From the NCBI GenBank assembly GCA_035644815.1, contig DASQNU010000230.1:1-45663 (forward strand): 45,663 nt of DNA, in the 5' to 3' direction. Both the position numbers and the translations under genes were made by a program. Shown here one piece after another: positions 25,358-32,629 of the stretch. The notes under the pieces are model-generated. The model ran no database searches, was not told the origin of the DNA, and worked only from the letters and a program-made list of their open reading frames with translations. The stretch is from Brevibacillus_F sp035644815. Lineage in GTDB: Bacteria; Bacillota; Bacilli; Brevibacillales; Brevibacillaceae. Position 1 is the first letter of the stretch. Each line of letters starts with the position of its first letter.

Positions 25358-26215
25358 ATGAAAATGCGTGTTTCTGCCGTACAGTACCACCTACATACGA
25401 TCAAGAGCTTTTCCGAATTTGCCGCACAGGTCGAGCACTATGTTAAAACAGCCGAAGAATTCGGATCTGATTTTGTCCTTTTTCCGGAATTGTTTACGAC
25501 CCAGCTCATGTCGATTGGGGATGGAGACAGGACCGCGTTGGATATACAGGAGCTGCCCAATTTCACAGAAGATTATGTTTCTCTTTTCACCGAGCTGGCA
25601 AAAAGCACAAAGATGCATCTGATCGGGGGCACCCATATTATTCGTGAGGGTGACCGCCTCTACAATACAGCTTATCTGTTCTATCCGGACGGACGGATTG
25701 GCACACAGAAAAAGCTGCATATTACCCCTACAGAAGTAAAAGAATGGGATATGGCTGCGGGAGACTCCCTGCAGATCTTTGATACGGAAAAAGGCAGGAT
25801 CGCGATCCTGATCTGTTATGATATCGAGTTCCCGGAAATCGTGCGCATGGCCAAAGCGAGAGGCGCAGATGTGATCTTTTGTCCTTCTTGCACGGATGAC
25901 CGTCATGGTTTTCACCGCGTGCGCTATTCCTGTCATGCACGAACCATTGAAAACCAGGTCTATGTTGTGACCACGGGCACAGTGGGTTCCTTGCCAACCG
26001 TAGATTTTATGAGGGGGAACTTTGGACAAGGAGCGATCCTTACTCCTAATGACGTACCATTCCCACCACGTGGCATTATGGCGGAAGGAGAAATCAATGA
26101 CGATATGATCATTACAGGGGATCTGGACCTGACCTTACTCCATCAGGTAAGAGAAAGCGGTTCGGTAACTACCTGGCGTGATCGTCGGATTGACCTGTAT
26201 CCAGACTGGAAATAG
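25358..26215 (+). CDS. Carbon-nitrogen hydrolase (nitrilase superfamily)
   Basis: A 285-aa nitrilase-fold amidohydrolase. The Glu-Lys-Cys triad is visible: Glu44 (LFPELFT), Lys119 (KKLHITP) and Cys153 (ILICYDIEFPE). GGAAGGAGAG precedes the ATG. It is the first of three closely packed genes; the next two are GNAT acetyltransferases. In Bacillus subtilis YhcX and relatives the same two domain types are fused with the GNAT domain first, so this locus looks like the split form in reverse order. Substrate unknown. Confidence 0.92.
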   Translation: MKMRVSAVQYHLHTIKSFSEFAAQVEHYVKTAEEFGSDFVLFPELFTTQLMSIGDGDRTALDIQELPNFTEDYVSLFTELAKSTKMHLIGGTHIIREGDRLYNTAYLFYPDGRIGTQKKLHITPTEVKEWDMAAGDSLQIFDTEKGRIAILICYDIEFPEIVRMAKARGADVIFCPSCTDDRHGFHRVRYSCHARTIENQVYVVTTGTVGSLPTVDFMRGNFGQGAILTPNDVPFPPRGIMAEGEINDDMIITGDLDLTLLHQVRESGSVTTWRDRRIDLYPDWK

Positions 26216-26224
26216 GGGGTGGCG

Positions 26225-26911
26225 ATGCTGTACTGGAAAGAGTTTTATGCCTACGGCGGCGACAAACCGGTAAAAGCGGTAATCCGCAATTATCAAAAAG
26301 AGGATTTCCCAGCCTTAATCGATATCCAAAGGGAGAGTTTTCCGCCTCCCTTTCCCTCTGAGCTGTGGTGGAATGAAGAGCAGCTGACCAATCACGTTAC
26401 ACTGTTTCCAGAAGGGGCACTGTGCGTGGAGGTAGAGGGGCGTCTGGTCGGTTCCATGACCGGACTGGTGGTAGACTTTGATCCAGCGCATGCCGAGCAT
26501 ACTTGGGAGGAAATCACGGATCACGGGTATATCCGCAATCACCAACCGAACGGCAATTGTTTGTACGTCGTAGACATCTGCGTACGTCCTGGTTATCGTG
26601 CTTACGGATTTGGGAAATGGCTCATGCAATCCATGTATGATGTGGTGATCCAGCAGGGGTTGACCAGACTGCTGGGGGGTGGACGCATGCCAGGCTACGG
26701 AAAAGTGGCCGATCAGCTCACACCACAACAATACCTGGATGAGGTGCTTCAGGGGGCAAGAAAAGACCCGGTGATCAGCTTTCTGCTCCGCTGCGGTCGG
26801 ACACCTTTGCAAGTCGTGCCCAATTATCTGGAAGATGAAGAATCACGCAATTATGCGGTGCTCATGGAATGGAAAAACCCATTCCGGAACAAACATACAG
26901 GGGGGCTATAA
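26225..26911 (+). CDS. GNAT N-acetyltransferase (YhcX N-domain-like)
   Basis: A 228-aa acetyl-CoA-dependent transferase. The core is VVDICVRPGYRAYGFGKWLM (about 113-132), with the acetyl-CoA pyrophosphate loop RAYGFG. The segment DPVISFLLRCG with NYLEDEESRNYAVLMEWKNP matches the long C-terminal extension of the GNAT part of nitrilase-GNAT fusions. Start at ATG 26225 with GGGGGTGG just upstream; GTG at 26219 is in frame but too near the ribosome binding site. It begins 9 nt after the nitrilase gene. Confidence 0.85.
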   Translation: MLYWKEFYAYGGDKPVKAVIRNYQKEDFPALIDIQRESFPPPFPSELWWNEEQLTNHVTLFPEGALCVEVEGRLVGSMTGLVVDFDPAHAEHTWEEITDHGYIRNHQPNGNCLYVVDICVRPGYRAYGFGKWLMQSMYDVVIQQGLTRLLGGGRMPGYGKVADQLTPQQYLDEVLQGARKDPVISFLLRCGRTPLQVVPNYLEDEESRNYAVLMEWKNPFRNKHTGGL

Positions 26912-27583
26912 ATGGAATACATACGCATTACGCATATCGATGATCCGTTGTTTACACAAATGCACCAGTTGATGCAAACGGTGTTTCCCGCTGAAGAGGT
27001 GCTCGATTTTGAACTGTGGAGAGAACCGTTGGAAGACCCGGGCATCCGTGTGTTTGTAGCGGTACATGAGGGGAAAGTGGTTGGTGCGACAGAATATCGC
27101 TATTATGAGGATCTGAATGTAGCCATGACCGATTTCACGATCATTGGCAAAGAAGGTCTGGGCATCGGGCGTTTCTTGGCTCGTAAACGTAAGGATGATC
27201 TGATCGCGCTGGCGAAAACCGCTGGCCAAGAAATCTTTGGCATGTTCGCCGAAATTTACGATCCTTACCGGGCAGGTGTTCACACTTTTGGCGGTATCAA
27301 GCCGATGGATCCGTTTGTGAGACGGGAAGTGTTGTCCCATCTCGGCTACAAGCGACTGGATTTTCCGTATGTACATCCATCCTGGCAAAATGATGGGGAA
27401 GCGGTGTCTGAACTTGACCTCTGCTTCATGCCATTCAACGAAGAAACCAATGAACTTCCAGCAAGTTTGATCAGTACATTCCTCAAGCGCTACTATGCGG
27501 TGTTGCCGAACAAACCTAAAGCGTGGCTCGACATGGTGGATGGACTTGATGCAAAAGAAAGCATCAGTTTGTTGCCGATCTAA
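26912..27583 (+). CDS. Second GNAT-like acetyltransferase
   Basis: A 223-aa protein starting at the base right after the preceding stop (TAA-ATG), so translation is coupled; GGGGGCT lies upstream. The middle (FVAVHEGKVVGATEYRYY and TIIGKEGLGIGRFLARKRK) has the beta-strand and loop pattern of a GNAT fold, with GLGIGRFL as the acetyl-CoA loop. It is diverged from its neighbour and lacks the SFLLRCG...EWKNP tail. A terminator follows. Partner function with the nitrilase is inferred from the operon only. Confidence 0.75.
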   Translation: MEYIRITHIDDPLFTQMHQLMQTVFPAEEVLDFELWREPLEDPGIRVFVAVHEGKVVGATEYRYYEDLNVAMTDFTIIGKEGLGIGRFLARKRKDDLIALAKTAGQEIFGMFAEIYDPYRAGVHTFGGIKPMDPFVRREVLSHLGYKRLDFPYVHPSWQNDGEAVSELDLCFMPFNEETNELPASLISTFLKRYYAVLPNKPKAWLDMVDGLDAKESISLLPI

Positions 27584-27589
27584 TGCGTC

Positions 27590-27633
27590 AAAGCGTATGT
27601 AAGCGGTGGAAGATGCCGTGCATACGCTTTTTT
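27590..27633 (+). terminator. Terminator of the nitrilase-GNAT operon
   Basis: A 9-bp perfect stem (27591-27599 with 27621-27629), 21-nt loop, then a run of six T. It starts 7 nt after the stop. Confidence 0.85.
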
Positions 27634-27654
27634 CCTGAAAGGGAGGAATGCTTA

Positions 27655-27873
27655 TTGAAGGCAGCGAATACGGCAAAATTACTCGTTCAGCTGGTGATTC
27701 TGATTCAGCTCCTTTGGTACAGTGGTTGGCTGCCTGCGAATGTTACGACTTGGTTTCAGCTGGCATCGCTTGTACTTCTGGCAGCGGTACTCTTTGTATT
27801 ACGAAAAAAACGCAAGAGGCCGCGGAAAAAGCCTGCAGTGAAGGAGAAGATGGAAGAGGCGGCCAAGGAATGA
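27655..27873 (+). CDS. Two-TM membrane microprotein, TTG start
   Basis: Unrecognised 72-aa protein. Start TTG at 27655 is supported by GGGAGG 8 nt upstream; ATG at 27648 opens another frame with poor spacing and no sensible protein. Two hydrophobic helices (about 8-23 and 34-50) are followed by a strongly basic tail (KKRKRPRKKP) and an acidic end. The positive tail should lie in the cytoplasm. It follows an operon terminator and so is probably expressed separately. Confidence 0.65.
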   Translation: MKAANTAKLLVQLVILIQLLWYSGWLPANVTTWFQLASLVLLAAVLFVLRKKRKRPRKKPAVKEKMEEAAKE

Positions 27874-27998
27874 CATCATTTCGTATACAGTTGACGTAAT
27901 TTGCTGAATATTGTTCTAAGCTGGTCAGGTGATTTAACTGATTCTTTTGTGATATAGTGTAAGGAATACATAAAAATAATTTTAATGGAGGTAGAGAC

Positions 27999-29768
27999 AT
28001 GAATTTGCGCTGGAATTTGGATGCGCTCTATACATCGTTTGATGCCCCTGAGTTTGTACAGGACTGGAAATCATACGAAAATGAAATGAAGTCACTGCAA
28101 GAATGGGCAGTGGCTTCGTTGACAGATACCTCTGACGCGGCGGCAAAAATGGAAGCCTATATTGCAAAGCTTACACGAAGCCTGCAGCTTCAATACCGGA
28201 TGATGAGCTTTGCCGAATTGACGGTCAGTACCGATGCCAAGAATGAAAAAGCATTGCAAGTGATCGAGCAGCTGGAAGAAAAAAGCGTGGGCTTGGTAGA
28301 GCCGTCCGTCTTGTTCCAAAAGTGGATCGGGGGAGTAGAGAATCTTGATCAGGTCATCAGCTCCTCTGCCTTGTTGGAAGAGCATCGGTTCTTTTTGCAG
28401 GAAAATGCGGCGAAGAGCAAACATTTGCTGAGTGATAAAGAAGAAATCCTGCTCGCCAAAATGAAAAACACTGGATCCAATGCGTGGGCGAAGCTGCAGG
28501 AGCTGCTGACCTCTACACTGCTCGTGGATATTACGATTGATGGAGAAGAAAAGCAGCTGCCTTTGCCTGTCGTACGCAACATGGCGTATGAAAAGGATGC
28601 CAATCTGCGCAAAACCGCGTATGAGGCTGAGCTTCGGGCGTACAAAAAGATTGAAGAATCATCGGCAGCAAGCTTGAACGGGATTAAGGGCGAAGTCATC
28701 ACGGTCGCAAAACTGCGTGGATACGAATCCCCGTTGGCCAAAACCTTGGATGATTCCCGTATGGATATGGAAACCTTGGAAGCAATGCTGACCGCGATGC
28801 GTGAGAGCCTGCCCGCATTCCGCAAGTACTACCGGAAAAAAGCGGAGCTGCTTGGCCATCAAAATGGGCTTCCGTTTTATGATCTGTTTGCCCCTATGGG
28901 TGAAGTCAATATGACTTTTACCTATCAAGAGGCGCGGGATTTTATCGTGAAGCACTTCGGAAGCTTTAGCGAAAAGCTCGCTAACTATGCTGCCACCGCC
29001 TTTGACAACCAATGGATTGATGCGGAGCCGCGCGAAGGGAAACGCGGGGGGGCTTTTTGTTCCAATCTGCATATGATCAAGGAAAGCCGGATTCTTTCGA
29101 ACTTTACCGGCAGCTATAATGATGTGAGCACATTGGCGCATGAACTCGGACACGGCTATCATGGCGATGCATTGGTCGATGAAGCGTTCCTCAACAGTGA
29201 TTATCCGATGCCGATCGCGGAGACAGCTTCGATTTTCTGCGAGACGATCATTGCGACCGCTGCCATGAAAAATGCTTCGGATGAAGAAGTATTTGCTATT
29301 TTGGAGAATGATATCTCCGGCTCTGGCCAGGTGATTGTGGATATTTACAGCCGTTATCTGTTCGAAACGGAATTGTTCAAACGCCGTCAGGAAGGCTCTG
29401 TACCTGTAAAAGAGCTGAAAGAAATCATGCTTTGGGCACAGAAGGAAGCATACGGAGACGGACTGGATCCGAATGTCCTGCATCCGAATATGTGGACGTG
29501 CAAGCCACATTATTATTATGCAGATTACAACTTTTACAATTTCCCATACGCATTTGGCTTGCTTTTTGCAAAAGGCTTGTATGCCGTATATCTGCAGCGG
29601 GGAGAGGCATTTGTAGAGCAGTATGATCAGCTTCTGTCCGTGACAGGCAAAATGAACATTGCTGATGTCGCGAAGATAATGGACGTAGATGTGCGCAACG
29701 TTGACTTTTGGCGTGGCTCTTTGCGCTTGATTGAAGAAGACATCGAGAAATGGATCCGTTTGAAATAA
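27999..29768 (+). CDS. M3 family oligoendopeptidase (PepF-like, second copy)
   Basis: A 589-aa M3B zinc peptidase with HELGH (His381, Glu382, His385) and the downstream Glu segment PIAETASIFCE. It is clearly diverged from PepF at 107-1918: HELGHGYHGD against HEMGHALHS, and a different N-terminal helical domain. It resembles the clade of shorter PepF-like enzymes common in Firmicutes. GGAGG stands 7 nt before the ATG. No signal peptide; monocistronic with its own terminator. Confidence 0.93.
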   Translation: MNLRWNLDALYTSFDAPEFVQDWKSYENEMKSLQEWAVASLTDTSDAAAKMEAYIAKLTRSLQLQYRMMSFAELTVSTDAKNEKALQVIEQLEEKSVGLVEPSVLFQKWIGGVENLDQVISSSALLEEHRFFLQENAAKSKHLLSDKEEILLAKMKNTGSNAWAKLQELLTSTLLVDITIDGEEKQLPLPVVRNMAYEKDANLRKTAYEAELRAYKKIEESSAASLNGIKGEVITVAKLRGYESPLAKTLDDSRMDMETLEAMLTAMRESLPAFRKYYRKKAELLGHQNGLPFYDLFAPMGEVNMTFTYQEARDFIVKHFGSFSEKLANYAATAFDNQWIDAEPREGKRGGAFCSNLHMIKESRILSNFTGSYNDVSTLAHELGHGYHGDALVDEAFLNSDYPMPIAETASIFCETIIATAAMKNASDEEVFAILENDISGSGQVIVDIYSRYLFETELFKRRQEGSVPVKELKEIMLWAQKEAYGDGLDPNVLHPNMWTCKPHYYYADYNFYNFPYAFGLLFAKGLYAVYLQRGEAFVEQYDQLLSVTGKMNIADVAKIMDVDVRNVDFWRGSLRLIEEDIEKWIRLK

Positions 29769-29783
29769 CATCTCCTGCTTAGT

Positions 29784-29810
29784 AAAAAACGCCCAATCAG
29801 GGCGTTTTTT
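29784..29810. terminator. Bidirectional terminator, M3 peptidase and DUF1906 genes
   Basis: An 11-bp perfect stem (29784-29794 with 29800-29810), 5-nt loop, with A6 on one flank and T6 on the other. Serves both convergent genes. Confidence 0.92.
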
Positions 29811-29814
29811 GCGT

Positions 29815-30462
29815 TTACCAAAGGGAAGCCAGTAATCGCTGATCAAATAGATTGGTATCGATCGGACAGGAACGGGAGTCGCGTCCGTACTGCCATCCGT
29901 AGACCGTAGAGGCACAAGGGGGCTTTGCCGGCTGGAAAGCGGGGGCATTCTCTTCCCGAGTGACACCAGGCTCGGGCTCTGCACTCCATAAGACAGCCTG
30001 TTGGGACACCCGCTTATCGTTCGCGACTGCTTGACAGTAAGCATTTCGAAAATCGCCGCGGACCGGGTCACAGTAGATGCCTGGCCGATAACCGCTGGGA
30101 TACATGGCGTTAACCCATCCGCGGATCCACGCTTCGTCGATATTGAAAAAGCGTTCTACATTGGCAAAGAGAAAAATGCCCTTGGGCGCACGCAACCGTC
30201 GTGCATGAAAGATGGCATTTCTGGCGACAATTTGGCCGCGCTGGTAACCAACCGCTTCACGAAATAGATTATAAATGGGAAGAATTTTGATGCCCTGCCG
30301 GTGGATATAATTGATCTCTGACTGGGTAAGTCCTTCGGATGCATTGGGTACAGTGGTCAGGTAACGCCCCCACACTCTTGGTTTGCCAAAGTTGCGCAAT
30401 ACACACTGATAAAGATCTGGCGTCACATTTGTGGCAGAATCAACGCCCCATACAGTTGCCAT
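29815..30462 (-). CDS. DUF1906-type glycoside-hydrolase-like protein
   Basis: A 215-aa protein that looks like the Rv2525c/DUF1906 TIM-barrel family, distantly related to GH25 lysozymes. It starts GVDSATNVTPDLYQC with the expected early Asp (Asp8), then WGRYLTT, GIKILPIYN, ANVERFFN, GIYCD and WQYG motifs in family order. Start at 30462 with GAGGGA upstream; the in-frame ATG at 30501 is weaker. No signal peptide, unusual for a wall-active enzyme; it might act in the mother cell or spore. Activity is unproven for the family. Confidence 0.75.
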   Translation of the reverse strand: MATVWGVDSATNVTPDLYQCVLRNFGKPRVWGRYLTTVPNASEGLTQSEINYIHRQGIKILPIYNLFREAVGYQRGQIVARNAIFHARRLRAPKGIFLFANVERFFNIDEAWIRGWVNAMYPSGYRPGIYCDPVRGDFRNAYCQAVANDKRVSQQAVLWSAEPEPGVTREENAPAFQPAKPPCASTVYGWQYGRDSRSCPIDTNLFDQRLLASLW

Positions 30463-30602
30463 CGCATTCCCTCGCTTTTCTCTGGCTGTCTTTGCTGTCA
30501 TACGTATATGCGCAGAATGCGTGCGGTGTTCGCCTAGAAAAGGAATAGGTGCAGGTGAGGGAGGAAAAGCTAAGTGCAGAATAAAATTTGAGGTGAGTGA
30601 AG

Positions 30603-30851
30603 GTGAATGGATTGCAACTAGTAGACCTTCTGAGGGAAACAGAAAACAAGATGCTTCATCTTCATAAAGCGATCGACAAGGTGAGCACGGAACCGGAATT
30701 TAAAGAGTCCGTCAGCGTGCTTACGGAAGTGGTGAGGGATTATCAACAGCAGATGGATAAAGTGAAATCCGCGTTAAGCAATATTCAAGTGGGAAACAAT
30801 CAGCATCAGGATCATCAGCATCAGCAAGGGCAGCAACAGGAGCAGCAATAA
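30603..30851 (+). CDS. Small helical protein with His/Gln-rich tail
   Basis: Unrecognised 82-aa protein, GTG start at 30603 behind GAGGTGAG (GTG at 30597 is an alternative). Residues 1-62 are predicted helical and amphipathic; the last 20 residues are almost only Gln and His (HQDHQHQQGQQQEQQ). Such tails occur in some spore coat and metal-binding proteins, but this is inference. Followed by a terminator shared with the minus-strand NlpC/P60 gene. Confidence 0.65.
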   Translation: MNGLQLVDLLRETENKMLHLHKAIDKVSTEPEFKESVSVLTEVVRDYQQQMDKVKSALSNIQVGNNQHQDHQHQQGQQQEQQ

Positions 30852-30866
30852 AATGAAGAACAGGAA

Positions 30867-30897
30867 AAACCGCCAGCATGCAGACTACTGGCGGTTT
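30867..30897. terminator. Bidirectional terminator
   Basis: A 10-bp perfect stem (30867-30876 with 30888-30897), 11-nt loop. The T run is better on the minus strand (TTTTT) than on the plus strand. Confidence 0.85.
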
Positions 30898-30923
30898 CAT
30901 CATGAATTACGAAAATCCAAACG

Positions 30924-31883
30924 TTAATTCCAATTCAAATACCGCTTCACACCATAGAATGGATACAGCTTATTCATATTTTCCACTTTTTCAAAGCGTA
31001 CTTGATCCCCATTTGCATGGACCATCGTACCGTTTCCGAGATAGAGGGCCACATGTGAGACTGTACCGCGGTTCAGGGCATCATAGAAGAGAAGATCCCC
31101 AGGCACCGCTTTTTCGTACGGAATTTCTTCCCCGGAAGCGAATTGCTCTTCAGAAGTGCGCGGAATTCTGACGCCTAGTTTGGCCATGACATAAGAGGTA
31201 AATCCACTGCAGTCAAAGCCATCCAAGGTCGTCCCGCCTAGTCGATAAGGAATACCCAATAATGGTTGAATAATCGGCATGAGTTCTTCAGCGTCGGCAT
31301 TTCCCATGACAAATTCATGGTTAACCGGGTTAGGAGTTGCTTTAGGCAGCTCGGCAGCCACAAATTCGGCGGATACATAGGCGGTCACACCATTGTATCG
31401 GACGGTAATCCATGCCGTTCCTTTTTCGACGACATCCAGCTGCATTCCATAAGAAACTTTTCCGACGATTGCGCTTTCCGTAGAAGGGAAGGCACGGACG
31501 TTCAGACTGGGTACAGTAACGAAAAGCTTTGTTGGTTCCGCCGCCTGTAAAGCTTGCACCTCTTGCACTCCCTGCTCTTGCACATTTGAACTAGGAGTTA
31601 GACCCAGAAAGGCCGGCGGTTGAGAGGCAGGAACATCGTTTTGGAAGCCCTCTGCTGCTGCAGGATTGGGGCCCACACCCGGAATCGAGAGGACTTGTCC
31701 AATTGACAAACGATCTGATGGCAGCTGATTGAGTGTGAGCAACTGATCAGGCGTCGTTTGATATTGTCTGGCTATTTTGGAGAGCGTATCTCCTTGTACG
31801 ACGGTATACGTATCTGCCCATACCGGAAGCGGTAAAGACAGAAGAACCGTTGACAGGAAGACAAAAGAACATGTTTTTCGCAT
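30924..31883 (-). CDS. Secreted LysM-SH3-NlpC/P60 cell wall hydrolase
   Basis: A 319-aa secreted gamma-D-glutamyl peptidase-type protein. Signal peptide 1-23 (cleavage near VWA-DT); one LysM repeat about 25-68 (YTVVQGDTLSKIA) for glycan binding; a linker; an SH3b domain about 119-178 (LNVRAFPSTESAIVGKV); NlpC/P60 domain about 195-319 with Cys225 (DGFDCSGF), His277 (SHVALYLG) and His289. It would cut peptide stems of peptidoglycan during growth or spore events. The ribosome binding site (GGTGAT) is weak. Confidence 0.94.
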   Translation of the reverse strand: MRKTCSFVFLSTVLLSLPLPVWADTYTVVQGDTLSKIARQYQTTPDQLLTLNQLPSDRLSIGQVLSIPGVGPNPAAAEGFQNDVPASQPPAFLGLTPSSNVQEQGVQEVQALQAAEPTKLFVTVPSLNVRAFPSTESAIVGKVSYGMQLDVVEKGTAWITVRYNGVTAYVSAEFVAAELPKATPNPVNHEFVMGNADAEELMPIIQPLLGIPYRLGGTTLDGFDCSGFTSYVMAKLGVRIPRTSEEQFASGEEIPYEKAVPGDLLFYDALNRGTVSHVALYLGNGTMVHANGDQVRFEKVENMNKLYPFYGVKRYLNWN

Positions 31884-32112
31884 AGGATCACCACAATCGT
31901 GTCATAAGTTGTCAATAAGACAAATTGTACCGGATATTTGTCGAGGAATCTATGAAAATATGAATGAAAACCCGAAAAATCGTTCTTTTTTCACAAACCG
32001 TGTTGTTCATAAAATAGTCAACGTTCCGTCAACGATCGTTCACAGCTTCCTTCCAAAAAATTGAGATTTCCACTGTAAGATGGAACTAGAACATCGAAGG
32101 AAAGAAGGGTGA
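31884..32112. promoter_or_regulatory. Divergent intergenic region with GTCAACG direct repeats
   Basis: This 229-bp gap separates the wall hydrolase and cupredoxin genes. GTCAACG occurs twice in tandem, at 32017-32023 and 32028-32034, 11 bp apart, so on one helix face. On the minus strand the copies read CGTTGAC and could overlap -35 elements of the wall hydrolase. No clear full promoter could be fixed. Confidence 0.3.
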
Positions 32113-32499
32113 ATGATGAAGAAATCAATGCTTTTTTCGTCCGTGCTTGCGGCAGCACTGATCTTTACCGGATGCTCCAACGAGGCGAAGCCGGCAGCAG
32201 AATCTACAGCAGCGACGGCAACTGCGCCCACAACGGGAGAAAATGTAATCAACATTGAAGCAAGCAACTGGAAGTTCAATCAGGACCGCTTCGAGGTAAA
32301 AGCAGGACAGCCTGTGACCGTCAATTTGAAATCGACAGAAGGTTATCACGGCATCGTGATTGACGGACTGGGTGTGGAGATCACCAAGGAAGGAAGACAT
32401 ACCTTTACTCCTGATAAACCAGGAGAATACCAGATCATGTGCAGCATCCCATGTGGCACGGATCATGGCAAAATGACCGCCACTCTCGTGGTGAAATAA
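32113..32499 (+). CDS. CuA-type cupredoxin lipoprotein
   Basis: A 128-aa lipoprotein with lipobox IFTGC (Cys21) and a low-complexity Ala/Thr linker to about residue 42, then one cupredoxin domain. The C-terminal loop CSIPCGTDHGKM (Cys110, Cys114, His118, Met121) has exactly the C-x3-C-x3-H-x2-M spacing of the binuclear CuA site of cytochrome oxidase subunit II, and His79 (GYHG) is the fifth ligand. No transmembrane oxidase part and no oxidase genes are nearby. Start at 32113 or 32116. It may pass electrons or copper outside the membrane. Confidence 0.88.
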   Translation: MMKKSMLFSSVLAAALIFTGCSNEAKPAAESTAATATAPTTGENVINIEASNWKFNQDRFEVKAGQPVTVNLKSTEGYHGIVIDGLGVEITKEGRHTFTPDKPGEYQIMCSIPCGTDHGKMTATLVVK

Positions 32500-32516
32500 G
32501 AGAGCATACGAAAAAG

Positions 32517-32548
32517 CGCAAGTCCGGATCACGGGTTTGCGTTTTTTT
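32517..32548 (+). terminator. Terminator of the cupredoxin gene
   Basis: Stem CGCAA-GT-CCG (32517-32526) with CGG-GT-TTGCG (32532-32541), then seven T. Confidence 0.88.
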
Positions 32549-32629
32549 ATTTAAAAATGAAATTGTCCATATAAAAGGAAAATTCCAACAAAAAAAGAAA
32601 TACGTTAGGGAATGAAAGGAGGAGTCAGT

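Noticed and set aside
27648..27899. 83-codon ORF starting at ATG 27648
   Set aside because: Ribosome binding site too close and the product lacks the two clean hydrophobic helices of the overlapping TTG frame.
28659..30071. 470-codon minus-strand ORF across the second M3 peptidase
   Set aside because: Spans a strong terminator and is antisense to a confirmed gene.
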